Assembly: GCA_020444175.1 (NCBI GenBank)
Contig: JAHLLM010000016.1
Span: 1 to 64,000, forward strand
DNA from: Desulfobulbaceae bacterium
GTDB lineage: Bacteria > Desulfobacterota > Desulfobulbia > Desulfobulbales > SURF-16
Reading direction: 5' to 3'
DNA: 64,000 nucleotides
The notes below the pieces were generated by a model. It had not been told where the DNA came from. It saw only the letters and a program-made list of their open reading frames with translations, and did not search any database. Below, in pieces: positions 17,838-27,286 of this stretch (the first letter of the stretch is position 1; each line of letters opens with the position of its first letter). Position numbers and translations under genes: made by a program.

Positions 17838-20055
17838 GACAGGATTAAAACATCGTTTAAAGGCCGGGGGTTGGGAGATAGTCTTCGGAGGCTGCCTGCT
17901 CTTGATATTCTCCAGTCTTCTCTATATTGACTATACCTCCCAAATAAAGCTGCAACAAAATATCCAGAATGTATGGAAAAATGATTGCGAGCAGTATGCC
18001 ATTGCTCTCACCCGCTCTTTAACGGAATTATCTCATGAATTAGAACGTCTTATAGAGGACAGGGCCGTTCTCTCCTATTTTGAAAGCAAGTCCCTGGGCA
18101 TGTCCCGGCAATATGGACTTGGCCTCAGCTTTCTAAGCTTAAGGGATAATTTTGATTCGTATTGGCAAGAAAAAAATGCGGGGAATGCCCCTTTTTTATC
18201 TTATCTTATTTTCTCAGGATCAGACGGCATTTTACTCTATGAAAAAATGTTGCCGGGATCCTCACTTTTAGAAATTTTCTCAGATACGGCATCATGCAAA
18301 AAAAAGAAAAATCCCCATATTCACATTACAGAAGCCCAAAACCGTTTCCAGCTTTCATTTACCATCCCTTTATTTATTAACAACAACATGGCAGGCATCC
18401 TCCATGCCGGTCTGAGTCAAGAGAAGGGGCAAAAACTCCATGACATCATGCATCAATATTGGAAGGATGAAGAGACTATCACCATATTATCTGAAGGGAC
18501 GAAATCAATTGCCTTCCCCGAAAGTCTTACTCCAGAGCAAATTCATTCCCTCTTCTACTCTATAAAAAGCGCGCAAACACCGTTTACGATTCACCATGCA
18601 CGCTTGAATGGGGAACAATATACCGTTACCCAGACCCCTATCCACCTTTTACACGACAAGATGCAGATAACCATTGCGGTTCCCGCCAAATCCCTTGGCC
18701 TCAACACAAAATCATCACCTCTTTTTTTAGCAATGGGTTTGCTTTTCCTTCTAGTCTTTTCCGGGCTCTTAATCAGCTTACGCAACAGGACACGATATCT
18801 CATCCTTGAAAATCGTCTTGAGGAATCTGTAAAACGCAAAAAAGAACTCACCCAGCAGATTCAGCAAAGAATCAAGGCCCAGAACTCTTTGATGCTGGCC
18901 CAAAAAAATACTGAAGCAATTCTGGATGCCTTACAGGACGCCATGTTCGTCATCAGACAAGACGGAACAATTATTGAAACAAACCAAGGTGTTACCTCCA
19001 TCCTTGGCTATACGGGACAAGAACTGAAAGATAAAAACATACGATCTATCTGCCTGGAACCGGAACACGCGAACTGTTTCTTCAATTCAAGCACATTGTC
19101 AGTCAAGATGATCATGAACATGGAAACCTCTTTCAGGCATAAAAACGGAAGTAAGGTTACTCTTCTTCTTTCAGCCAACCCCATTAACACTTTTGAAAAC
19201 GACATTGAGATAAAAATAATCTGCCTGGGTAAGGACGTCACCAGGCTGCGGGAAACCGAATTACGTTTGGAAAAACAGGCCAGACTGGCCCATAGCGGGC
19301 GCCTCACGGCTTTAGGCGAGATGGCCACTGGTATCGCTCACGAAATCAACCAGCCCCTGACCATCATCCATCTTGCGGCCCAGTTTCTCCTAAAACCTGC
19401 CGGCAAGGGCAAGATTGAGGAACAAAAAGAGGCTGCTGTCAAAATCATGGACCAGGTAAAACGCGCCACAAAAATTATTACAAACATGCGTTTCTTTGCC
19501 AGGGCTTCAAACGACACAATAAATGCCATTAATCTCTGTGAGAGCATAGAGGTGGCGCTGTCTTTTTTTTATGAACAGTTTCGCCTGCATCAGATCAAAT
19601 TTTCCGTAACCCTGGACCAGGAACTCCCCAAGGTAAAAATTGATCCTCAGAAATTTCAGCAAATCGTTGTCAATCTTCTGTCAAATGCCCGATATGCTGT
19701 TGAAAAAAGGAGAGAGACTTCTGAGGACAACAATTTCCAGCCGCATATAGAAGTACGACTTTTCAGACTAAAAACAGAAAGACTCGGGTGCTTTGAGGTG
19801 AATGACAACGGAGTGGGAATGTCTGAGAAAGTGCTTGATAAGTGCCAGGAACCATTTTTTACAACAAAGGAGGTTGGACAGGGAACCGGTCTGGGGTTGT
19901 CCATCATCCAGAACATTATAAGAGAATTCGACGGCAAAATGATGATCACAAGCAAACCTGACCAGGGTTCATGCTTCCGGATAAGTTTCCCCATATATTC
20001 CGACAAAACGATTCATGGTGAAGAAAAAATCAACACTCAGGACAAGAAAACCTGA
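17812..20055 (+). CDS. Membrane sensor histidine kinase with PAS
   Basis: The 747-residue inner-membrane kinase has membrane helix 1 (about 21-40), a periplasmic domain of about 260 residues, helix 2 (about 303-323), a coiled coil, a PAS domain (about 365-480), HisKA with His510 in 'GIAHEINQPLTII', and HATPase with Asn625 ('NLLSNARYA'), 'DNDNGVGM'-type 'NDNGVGM' and '[10 protein letters not shown]'. The start overlaps the binding-protein gene, which implies coupled translation and a shared signal. No receiver is attached and no cognate regulator follows directly; nearby single receivers are candidates. Confidence 0.9.
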   Translation: MKNQQKISETGLKHRLKAGGWEIVFGGCLLLIFSSLLYIDYTSQIKLQQNIQNVWKNDCEQYAIALTRSLTELSHELERLIEDRAVLSYFESKSLGMSRQYGLGLSFLSLRDNFDSYWQEKNAGNAPFLSYLIFSGSDGILLYEKMLPGSSLLEIFSDTASCKKKKNPHIHITEAQNRFQLSFTIPLFINNNMAGILHAGLSQEKGQKLHDIMHQYWKDEETITILSEGTKSIAFPESLTPEQIHSLFYSIKSAQTPFTIHHARLNGEQYTVTQTPIHLLHDKMQITIAVPAKSLGLNTKSSPLFLAMGLLFLLVFSGLLISLRNRTRYLILENRLEESVKRKKELTQQIQQRIKAQNSLMLAQKNTEAILDALQDAMFVIRQDGTIIETNQGVTSILGYTGQELKDKNIRSICLEPEHANCFFNSSTLSVKMIMNMETSFRHKNGSKVTLLLSANPINTFENDIEIKIICLGKDVTRLRETELRLEKQARLAHSGRLTALGEMATGIAHEINQPLTIIHLAAQFLLKPAGKGKIEEQKEAAVKIMDQVKRATKIITNMRFFARASNDTINAINLCESIEVALSFFYEQFRLHQIKFSVTLDQELPKVKIDPQKFQQIVVNLLSNARYAVEKRRETSEDNNFQPHIEVRLFRLKTERLGCFEVNDNGVGMSEKVLDKCQEPFFTTKEVGQGTGLGLSIIQNIIREFDGKMMITSKPDQGSCFRISFPIYSDKTIHGEEKINTQDKKT

Positions 20056-20221
20056 CACAACACATTTTTTTCCGTCAAAATTACGTTGCAGAGGATCAAT
20101 ACAGGCAGCAAAACCCTGCAACTTTATTTGCACACGCCCAAGAAACAAAAAGTCAGTCCAGACAACTTCATGTCCGCCTTCCCCCAACCGCCCTGCTGTA
20201 TCCTGCAGATTTATTACGTTT

Positions 20222-20285
20222 TCACGCCGCAACAATTTTGACGTTCCTGTAAAAGAACCGCTCAACCGCTGCAGGTGCTGATGTA
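20222..20285 (-). repeat. Degenerate copy of the 113-bp repeat
   Basis: On the minus strand GCGGTTGAGCGGTTCTTTTA followed by CGTCAAAATTG resembles the right half of the copy at 33467-33590. The outer ends are not preserved. Confidence 0.35.
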
Positions 20286-20337
20286 TCATTTTTCATTTTG
20301 TTGCAAGGTTTTGAAAAAACCTGATTTTTGTAACCCC

Positions 20338-20353
20338 TGGCAAAAGTCAAGCA
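20338..20353 (+). promoter_or_regulatory. Weak sigma-54-like site upstream of CheW-like gene
   Basis: TGGCAAAAGTCAAGCA keeps GG-N10-GC spacing but the -12 block is poor. It is the upstream member of a tandem pair. Confidence 0.3.
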
Positions 20354-20393
20354 TACAGACACCTCCTCGCTACTCTTGAAGGCCATGGGCTCA

Positions 20394-20409
20394 TGGCACA
20401 TTGTCTGCA
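20394..20409 (+). promoter_or_regulatory. Sigma-54-like promoter of CheW-like/kinase/activator operon
   Basis: TGGCACATTGTCTGCA is close to the TGGCACG-N4-TTGCA consensus with exact GG-N10-GC spacing, 58 bp before the start at 20467. The operon it would drive encodes a sigma-54 activator, so autoregulation is possible. Confidence 0.6.
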
Positions 20410-20466
20410 ATGACCAACAGTCTGCATATGAAGCATTGGTCTGTCGCCCCAAGGAGAGAGAAAGCA

Positions 20467-21018
20467 ATGAAACATGCTAAAAAATCCCACCAATACCAGT
20501 TTTTCAAACGGACAGATTTCCTATTCGCAGTGGAAACGAAACGTATTCTTGCCATCAAGGATGACACCACAATTTTACGGGTTCCGGACATGCCGGATTA
20601 TCTTCTTGGCTTTATAAATCTGCAGCGTGACAGGGCCGCAATTATTGACATCAGCAATTTCTATTGTACGTCAAATCCTCAGCTCCCGCCCAATCCTCTT
20701 ACTATCATAATGGAAACGGACAGCGCTGAGGAAACAGGCCTTTTCTTCGGGGTTATCGCCGATTGTTTTATTGAGGATACAGACCATTGTTTTTTTACCA
20801 TGCAGCCTGTTCCTTCAAATGGTACAAAAAATTACTCCCCTGCTTCCCCTGAACAAGAAAGACTCCGGTTCAATACCGAAATAAATTTTGAAGAATTATT
20901 GTCCGAAAAGGATCAAAAAAAGATTTGGGCCTGTTCAGAGTGGTTTGGATCAGCCAGTCAGGGCAATTTCCTGTGGACCCGGGAGATAAGCAAGTTTTCA
21001 AAAAATTTTTCACACTGA
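20467..21018 (+). CDS. CheW-like scaffold protein
   Basis: The 183-residue protein carries a CheW-type domain: 'FLFAVETKRILAIKDDTTILRVPDMPDYLLGFINLQRDRAAIIDIS' (about 16-62) follows the strand pattern and the 'GxIxxRG...PxxDL' region of CheW. The C-terminal 50 residues are extra and rich in charged residues. AAGGAGAG upstream favours ATG 20467 over an in-frame TTG at 20401. It is the first gene of a three-gene set with a GAF/PAS histidine kinase and a sigma-54 activator, not next to CheA, so it may link that kinase to a scaffold. Identity as a CheW homologue is likely but divergent. Confidence 0.65.
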   Translation: MKHAKKSHQYQFFKRTDFLFAVETKRILAIKDDTTILRVPDMPDYLLGFINLQRDRAAIIDISNFYCTSNPQLPPNPLTIIMETDSAEETGLFFGVIADCFIEDTDHCFFTMQPVPSNGTKNYSPASPEQERLRFNTEINFEELLSEKDQKKIWACSEWFGSASQGNFLWTREISKFSKNFSH

Positions 21019-21033
21019 GGGCAAGACAACTTT

Positions 21034-23328
21034 ATGCCGTTAAGACCATATCCTTTTCTGAATATGAATACATCATCTCCGCAACAACAATTTCGAGATA
21101 TTGTTAAATTCCAGAATGAAGAGCTGGCAACGCAGACTCAATTTCTGCAACAGACCTGCAAGGAACTGGAGAAACGAGAAAATATTCTGAAAGTTGTCAG
21201 TTTTGCCTGCGAAAAACTTTTGCTTATTTCTGACTGGAATAAATGCCTGCCGGACATCCTGGCTCGTCTGGGTCATGTTCTCGGCATAACTTCTGTTACT
21301 GCTCTGGAGAATGCCCCGTGTGGATTTTCCTGCTACTGGAACGATATTTCGTCCATCCAACCTGATTTCAGCCCGTTACTTACGGAAGTGATTCCCCAAG
21401 AGAAGGAACCATGCCAGGGGGGTCCTGTGCCTCCAGCAGAAATTTATGGACCGCTTGACACCCTGCCCTCGCCAATAAAAAAAATCGTGGCAAATTTTCA
21501 GATCAAATCAATTGCAATTATTCCTGTTTTCCTGGCAGAAAAATCAACATGGGGAATCCTCATTTTTGCTGACAGCTTGACAGAACGGGAATGGAGTCCT
21601 CTGGAAATCCAAACCTTGAAAACAGCTACTTCGGTTATAGGGGCAACGATTTCAAGGGAAAGAATTTTATCAGACAGAGACCAAAAAAGAATCCGGCAAC
21701 TCAAACAGGCCCATATAGCACTCAATGAGAGCAGCGCCCATTTTGAATTAATCACCATGCTTGCCAAAGACGCAATTGTTATGCTTGACGGAAGCGGCAA
21801 GGTCATTTTCTGGAACCCTGCAGCAGAAGAAATTTTTGGTTATTGTACCTGTGAAATAATGGGAAAAAATCTCTCCTGTCTCTTTCCGGGAAAAGATCAA
21901 TTTAATTCATTTCAAAAAAGATTTACTTTTTTTATCAATACAATTCTGTCCGGTCAGGGAAAAATTATCGGTAATACCAGGAAATTTTCCGTTATCCATA
22001 AAAACGGGTCACCGCTTACCGTAGAAATAGCCCTTTCGGGAAAATATAACAAGGAAGGCTTCTTTGTAGTCGGACTCTGTCGGGATGTTACATTGCGGCA
22101 ACGCGCGGAACAGGCAAGAAAAGAAAGTGAAAAAAAATACAGAATACTTTCCTCCCGGTTTGAAAATTTCTTAAATGCCATTCCGGATGCGCTCTATGAA
22201 GTAAATGCCAAAGGTGCTATTATCTGGGCAAATTCAGGCTGTGAAAAGCTATTCGGCCTTGAGACCAAACATCTTATAGGCAAAAACTGCCAGGATTTTT
22301 TACTCGCTGATCCAGATGATAAATCCATTGCGCTTCAAACCCTGGCAACAGGAAAATCAAAGACAAAAGAGGTATCCTATGTCGATGGACACACCTGGAA
22401 GCTCCGCTCTTTTCCCATAAAGAAAACAGATGATTCAATAAATACCGTTGTTATATGCGGCCAGGATTTGACAGATCAAAGAGCCTATGAGGCCTCGGCA
22501 GCACGCAATTCACATCTTGCCGCTCTGGGTACGCTGACAGCAGGAGTGGCCCATGAAATCAATAACCCCAATAATTTTATCATGCTCAACTCTCCGATCA
22601 TTGAAGAAATATGTAAAGACAGCCTTTCACTTTTAGAAACAGAAGAGGGCAAGGCAATAAATCTGGCAGGGTTTACCATAGAAGAGGCCAAAGACCTTCT
22701 GCCTCTACTCATGGAAGGGGTGAGAGAAGGAAGTGAACGAATAAAATCAATAGTGCAGGATCTCAAAGAATTTTCCAGCCAGAACAACCGGGAACAATTC
22801 ACAACCTGCAGCCTGAATGATATAGTGAAAAAAACAATGGTACTTTGTCAAAGTCTTATGAACAAATTTACCCACAATTTCACAGTGGTATATGATGAGG
22901 ATTGCCAACCAGTATTTTGCAATCCGGGTCAGATTGAGCAGGTCATCATTAATCTGCTCATTAATGCCGGGGAATCTCTCCCCTCAACCGACAAAAAAAT
23001 CACTTTGCAAACATTCACTGACCTGAAGAAAAAACAGTCCATGGTCATGATAAAGGATGAGGGCTGCGGTATCACCCCGACAAATCTAGATAAAATCTTC
23101 ACCCCCTTTTACACCACCAAGCTTGAAAGCGGGGGGACGGGCCTGGGATTATCTGTTTCATACTCCATCATCAAATCCCACAATGGCCGAATTTTCTTTC
23201 AATCCGATCCATGTCAGGGCACAACGGCCTATATCGCTTTACCGATTCTAAAAAATTGCCTTTCATCCGGCTCCGACAAAAAGAAAAAAAAGGATCTTTC
23301 CATTATTACACAGGGAGAACAGCAATGA
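21034..23328 (+). CDS. Histidine kinase GAF-PAS-PAS-HisKA-HATPase
   Basis: The 764-residue soluble kinase has a coiled start, a GAF domain (about 55-210), PAS 1 (about 235-355, 'DAIVMLDGSGKVIFWNPAAEEIFGY'), PAS 2 (about 375-485), HisKA with His507 ('GVAHEINNPNNFI') and HATPase with 'INAGESL', 'KDEGCGI' and '[13 protein letters not shown]'. The stop overlaps the next start (ATGA), so it is coupled to the NtrC-type regulator and is almost certainly its kinase. The HisKA region is very like that of the convergent kinase at 24742-26925 ('GTLSAGVAHEISNPNSLI'), suggesting duplication. Confidence 0.9.
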   Translation: MPLRPYPFLNMNTSSPQQQFRDIVKFQNEELATQTQFLQQTCKELEKRENILKVVSFACEKLLLISDWNKCLPDILARLGHVLGITSVTALENAPCGFSCYWNDISSIQPDFSPLLTEVIPQEKEPCQGGPVPPAEIYGPLDTLPSPIKKIVANFQIKSIAIIPVFLAEKSTWGILIFADSLTEREWSPLEIQTLKTATSVIGATISRERILSDRDQKRIRQLKQAHIALNESSAHFELITMLAKDAIVMLDGSGKVIFWNPAAEEIFGYCTCEIMGKNLSCLFPGKDQFNSFQKRFTFFINTILSGQGKIIGNTRKFSVIHKNGSPLTVEIALSGKYNKEGFFVVGLCRDVTLRQRAEQARKESEKKYRILSSRFENFLNAIPDALYEVNAKGAIIWANSGCEKLFGLETKHLIGKNCQDFLLADPDDKSIALQTLATGKSKTKEVSYVDGHTWKLRSFPIKKTDDSINTVVICGQDLTDQRAYEASAARNSHLAALGTLTAGVAHEINNPNNFIMLNSPIIEEICKDSLSLLETEEGKAINLAGFTIEEAKDLLPLLMEGVREGSERIKSIVQDLKEFSSQNNREQFTTCSLNDIVKKTMVLCQSLMNKFTHNFTVVYDEDCQPVFCNPGQIEQVIINLLINAGESLPSTDKKITLQTFTDLKKKQSMVMIKDEGCGITPTNLDKIFTPFYTTKLESGGTGLGLSVSYSIIKSHNGRIFFQSDPCQGTTAYIALPILKNCLSSGSDKKKKKDLSIITQGEQQ

Positions 23329-24749
23329 GTGCGGCATGTTCGGCAAAAAAAATCCTGGTTGTCGACGATGAACCGCAGATTCTTATCAGCGTAAAAGCAA
23401 CACTCAGTTCCGCCGGCATGAAAAGTGTGTATACCGAAAGTAACAGTAACACGGCCATGGAGGTACTGCGACAGGATTGTTTCGATATCGTAATCCTTGA
23501 TTTGCTCATGCCCGGGACAAGCGGCATGGACATTTTACGCACCATCAAAGAAGAATTACCGCAAATCTCCGTCATCATGCTCACTGCTGTAAATGAAGTT
23601 GAAAACGCGGTAACATGTATGAAGGCAGGAGCAGCTGATTATCTTGTTAAACCGATCAGGCGGGAAGAATTGGTAAGCTCTGTTGAAAAAGCGTTACATC
23701 AACAGTGCCTCCGGCAAGAAATTCTTTCACTCAAGGAGCATTTATTAAGCGATACTCTTAAAAAACCTGATATTTTCGCCTCAATCCTCACCTGTAACTC
23801 AAAAATGAAGGCAATATTCAAATATGTTGAGGCAATCGCACATTCCTGCCAGCCTGTTCTCATTGAAGGGGAAACAGGAACGGGAAAAGAACTTATAGCA
23901 AAAGCCCTGCATCAGGCTACAAATTGTACTTCTCCCTTCAAAGCTGTCAATGTTGCCGGGCTGGATGAAACAGCCTTTGCAGACACCCTGTTTGGTCATG
24001 TTAAAGGGGCGTATACTGGAGCTGACAAGGACAGAGAGGGCATGGTTACCAAAGCCGGACAGGGCTGCCTTTTTCTCGATGAAATTGGCGACCTGCATTT
24101 AAATTCACAGGTAAAACTGCTTCGCTTAATCCAGGAAAAGACATATTTCCCGCTGGGATCGGATAATGAAAAAAAAGCAGAGGCCCGTTTTGTGTTTGCC
24201 ACAAATATTGACCTGGATAAAGCGGTTCAGGAAAAAGAATTTCGAAAAGATCTCTATTTCAGGCTCAACTCCCATCGTATCAAAATTCCGCCCTTACGGG
24301 AAAGAAAGGAAGATCTGCCTCTCCTTGTTGATCATTTTCTGGAACGCGTATCAAGGGAATTACAAAAGAAAAAACCCACCCCTCCGGAGGAACTTTTTAC
24401 CCTTCTTGCCACCTACCATTTCCCTGGAAATATTCGAGAGCTGGAATCGATGATCTATAATGCGGTCAGTATCCATCAAGGCGGCAAGCTCTCTCTCAAA
24501 TCATTTAAAGAAATCATTTACAGCAACAGAGACAATGGAGAAACAGCTACAGAAAGCCAGTCCTGCTCCTCGCTTTCTCTCTCATATAAGGGACGCCTTC
24601 CAACACTGAAAGAAGCAGAAATAATGGTTGTCAATGAAGCAATGCGCCTGGCCGACAACAACCAGGGGATTGCAGCCAGTTTTCTCGGCATTACCCGCCA
24701 GGCTTTAAACAGAAAACTTCTCAAGCTGAAAGAAAAGCCAACTACTTGA
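23325..24749 (+). CDS. NtrC-family sigma-54 response regulator
   Basis: The 474-residue regulator has a receiver (1-125, Asp59), an AAA+ sigma-54 activation domain (about 155-390) with Walker A 'GETGTGKEL' (about 182), the sigma-54 contact loop as GAYTGA (about 228, Tyr variant of GAFTGA) and Walker B 'CLFLDEIGDL' (about 248), and a Fis-type HTH at the C-terminus ('AASFLGITRQALNRKLL'). GGGAGAA precedes ATG 23325; a frame extending back to 23211 lies inside the kinase and is not the start. It should open sigma-54 promoters when phosphorylated. Several matching promoter sequences occur in this window. Confidence 0.95.
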   Translation: MSAACSAKKILVVDDEPQILISVKATLSSAGMKSVYTESNSNTAMEVLRQDCFDIVILDLLMPGTSGMDILRTIKEELPQISVIMLTAVNEVENAVTCMKAGAADYLVKPIRREELVSSVEKALHQQCLRQEILSLKEHLLSDTLKKPDIFASILTCNSKMKAIFKYVEAIAHSCQPVLIEGETGTGKELIAKALHQATNCTSPFKAVNVAGLDETAFADTLFGHVKGAYTGADKDREGMVTKAGQGCLFLDEIGDLHLNSQVKLLRLIQEKTYFPLGSDNEKKAEARFVFATNIDLDKAVQEKEFRKDLYFRLNSHRIKIPPLRERKEDLPLLVDHFLERVSRELQKKKPTPPEELFTLLATYHFPGNIRELESMIYNAVSIHQGGKLSLKSFKEIIYSNRDNGETATESQSCSSLSLSYKGRLPTLKEAEIMVVNEAMRLADNNQGIAASFLGITRQALNRKLLKLKEKPTT

Positions 24750-26925
24750 CCGGAGACCTCTTCATGCGGAGAGATGCAACAGTTTCTTCCCCCTCTGTTG
24801 AGGTAAAAAGAAGTTCTCCTTTCATTTCCTTGACAAGGGAGTAACTGCTCCAGAGCCCGAGGCCACACCCTCCCTCTTTCTGTTTGGTTGTAAAAAAAGG
24901 CTCACACAGTCGTTCCAGTGTCCCGGGTGCCATGCCGCAACCATTGTCTCTTACTTCAAAAACAACATCGTGTTGCCCTTCATCATTCTGACAGACAAGA
25001 ACAATTTCCCCATCCGAGTCCGATACAGCCTCAATTGAGTTTTTTATCAGGTTGATGAGCACCTGTTCAACCTTTGCTTCATTGGCCGGCACTGAGGGAT
25101 TGCCAGTAAATTTCTTCGTCACCTTGATCCTTTTCTTTTTGAGTAAACTGCTCAAAAAAAGAAGAGCATTGTCAGCAAGCTTATTTATACTGACCGTAAC
25201 AGGAAAATCATCATCATCCTGTCTGGAAAAATCCCGCAGATGACGGACTATAAAATCAATGCGTTCGGCTCCCTGTGCAATTCCATCAAGCAGCCCGGGC
25301 GTTATCTCAAGCACTTCATCATACTGAAGTCCTCCAAATTGTATTTGCTTTGCGTTATCAAGGGAAGAAAACTGCTGCAGCATGTCATTAAAAATATCTC
25401 TGAGTAAGGGAATATTCAGTATGATCAAACTATTTGGATTACTGATCTCATGGGCCACTCCAGCCGAAAGTGTTCCAAGAGCGCTAAGCTGGGCACTTCG
25501 TAATGCTTTTGCCTCAAGCTCTTTGCGTTCCAGAAATTCCTGGTGCAATGCGGCAATGGTTTTTTGCAGATTCTGATTTTTTTCAAATACCTTTTTTTCA
25601 AGCTTTCTCTTATGAGATTGCAAAATTTCCGTTGCTTTTTTCTCTTTGGTGACGTCACGAAAAAAACTTATTCTTGCTTCAATTTTTCCGTTATTAACAG
25701 TAAGTGGTGAAGAAAAAAAAGAAAAGACCCTGCCGTCGCGCAAAACTATTTCATCCTGTATGTGCATCTCCGGATTACTGATAAGCATAGCGGCCTGCTT
25801 TTTGAAAAAAATTGGATCGGCAACCTGTTTTTCCGCGAATAAACGACACTGTTCATCATCTCCCGCCTCAACAAGGTGGGCGGGCAGCCCCCACATATCA
25901 ATAAAACGCTGATTACATAACAGGATTTTTTTCCCTTCCCCGGTTATCACCAGAATTCCATCCAGAGATGACTCTAATTGAGTCTCCAGCAGTTTTGTCG
26001 TAAATTCAAGTTTTGCCTCCGCTCTTTTCTGCTCACTGATATTCTGCAGAATACAATGAGTATGGAGCACTTTCCCGTTGGAGTCGCAAATGACCTTTCC
26101 ATGTAAGGAAAAAACTATAGTGACGCCACTTTTAGCGACCACCGGCCACACAATGCCGCTTGCTTCTCCGGCAGCAAGAAATTGTTTGTATATGGCCGGA
26201 AATGTCTCCCGGGCTTCAGCAGTTAGAAAATCACCAAACCATGAACCTATCAATTCATCTTTTTCATAGCCTAGAATTTTCACGTATTCATTATTTACAA
26301 AAAGAATATTCCCATTGCTGTCCAGTGAATGGTAGGGCAGCGGGGCTTCATTATAGAGAAGGGAAAATTTGTTCTCCAGTATGGCTTGTTTCTTCTCTCT
26401 TCTGCTTCTTAAAACGTTTGAAATGAAAACAGAAGCTGCAATTTTAAGAAGTATAATATCCTTTTCCTGCCATTGAACTTCCTCCGTCACTGCGTCAAAA
26501 ACGACAAAACCCAGGACATGATCATTCTTGTTCAGGCTCACAGCCAGCAGAGAGCAAATTCCCTGATCCTGCAGGAACCGCTTTTCCGACAACGCCTCGG
26601 TCGGCAATACAGCAACCTGCGGGATATGAATATGACCATTTTCAACAAGCTTCCCCATCCACCAGGGGAACATGGCGACTGGAAGCTCCTGCAAATTGTC
26701 TTTCCGGGGTGCAATACCTGCAGCGCGCCACTGATTCGTATTGGTCATGATTTGACGCTTTTCATCCACCAGGAAAAGATATACCCCGTCAACTCCGACA
26801 AAATTGCCCAACTCCCCTAAAACCCTCTCTATCCCCTGGTCCAGATCACTCAGGTTGACCATGTTAAAATCATCAAGAATTGAATTAATGAAAGAGGCAA
26901 ATTCATTCATGTCTTTATTTTCCAT
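24742..26925 (-). CDS. Histidine kinase GAF-PAS-PAS-HisKA-HATPase (second copy type)
   Basis: The 727-residue soluble kinase has a GAF domain (about 20-175), PAS 1 (about 190-305, 'YNEAPLPYHSLDSNGNILFVN'), PAS 2 (about 310-430), a coiled coil, HisKA with His492 ('GVAHEISNPNSLI') and HATPase with 'NLIKNSIEAV', 'VRDNGCGM' and 'GGCGLGLWSSYS'. The HATPase G2-like box reads GGCGLGL instead of GTGLGL. It converges on the NtrC-type gene and overlaps its 3' end by 8 bases. Its close similarity to the kinase at 21034 suggests both may act on the same regulator, one perhaps in opposition. Confidence 0.88.
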   Translation of the reverse strand: MENKDMNEFASFINSILDDFNMVNLSDLDQGIERVLGELGNFVGVDGVYLFLVDEKRQIMTNTNQWRAAGIAPRKDNLQELPVAMFPWWMGKLVENGHIHIPQVAVLPTEALSEKRFLQDQGICSLLAVSLNKNDHVLGFVVFDAVTEEVQWQEKDIILLKIAASVFISNVLRSRREKKQAILENKFSLLYNEAPLPYHSLDSNGNILFVNNEYVKILGYEKDELIGSWFGDFLTAEARETFPAIYKQFLAAGEASGIVWPVVAKSGVTIVFSLHGKVICDSNGKVLHTHCILQNISEQKRAEAKLEFTTKLLETQLESSLDGILVITGEGKKILLCNQRFIDMWGLPAHLVEAGDDEQCRLFAEKQVADPIFFKKQAAMLISNPEMHIQDEIVLRDGRVFSFFSSPLTVNNGKIEARISFFRDVTKEKKATEILQSHKRKLEKKVFEKNQNLQKTIAALHQEFLERKELEAKALRSAQLSALGTLSAGVAHEISNPNSLIILNIPLLRDIFNDMLQQFSSLDNAKQIQFGGLQYDEVLEITPGLLDGIAQGAERIDFIVRHLRDFSRQDDDDFPVTVSINKLADNALLFLSSLLKKKRIKVTKKFTGNPSVPANEAKVEQVLINLIKNSIEAVSDSDGEIVLVCQNDEGQHDVVFEVRDNGCGMAPGTLERLCEPFFTTKQKEGGCGLGLWSSYSLVKEMKGELLFTSTEGEETVASLRMKRSPVK

Positions 26926-27286
26926 TGCAGGTCACCCTTATCTATTCCTTTGAACTTCTTTCATTTCATTACTTTCCCATGACCGCTTTTGCAATGGTTA
27001 ATCCCCTCCATCCCAGACACTGCAATTATAGTTGCTTGCCTTTAATGCTACACATTCGGCATAACAAACTAATATCATGACACTTTTTAGAAACGAGGAC
27101 ATAAACCCCGGCAAATTCTTGCATAGATGCACGAAAAGACGTATTTGCACCAACACCTTATATCACTGATTTTAAACAAAAAAAAACACATTCACAGTTG
27201 GCATACATTTCGCTCTACCAAAAGGTATATTTTTCTGCCAGGCGGCAGGCATTCTCCGACAAACGACAAACTTCAGAGAGAACCCT
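26926..27286. other. Divergent intergenic region, 361 bp
   Basis: The region holds a sigma-54-like site for the plus-strand receiver gene (27199) and, on the minus strand near 26990-27006, a GG-N10-GC match with a good TTGCA -12 block but poor -24 block ahead of the kinase gene. No gene was found here. Confidence 0.45.
27199..27214 (+). promoter_or_regulatory. Sigma-54-like promoter upstream of receiver/CheA cluster
   Basis: TGGCATACATTTCGCT shows GG-N10-GC spacing and a TGGCA -24 block, 73 bp before the gene at 27287. The -12 block (TCGCT) is imperfect. Confidence 0.45.

Larger units (their letters stand above)
20056..20466. other. Intergenic region before CheW-like gene
   Basis: This 411-bp stretch contains a weak remnant of the 113-bp repeat (about 20222-20285) and two tandem GG-N10-GC sigma-54-like sites (20338 and 20394). 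No gene was found; the longer open frames have no start signals. Confidence 0.5.
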
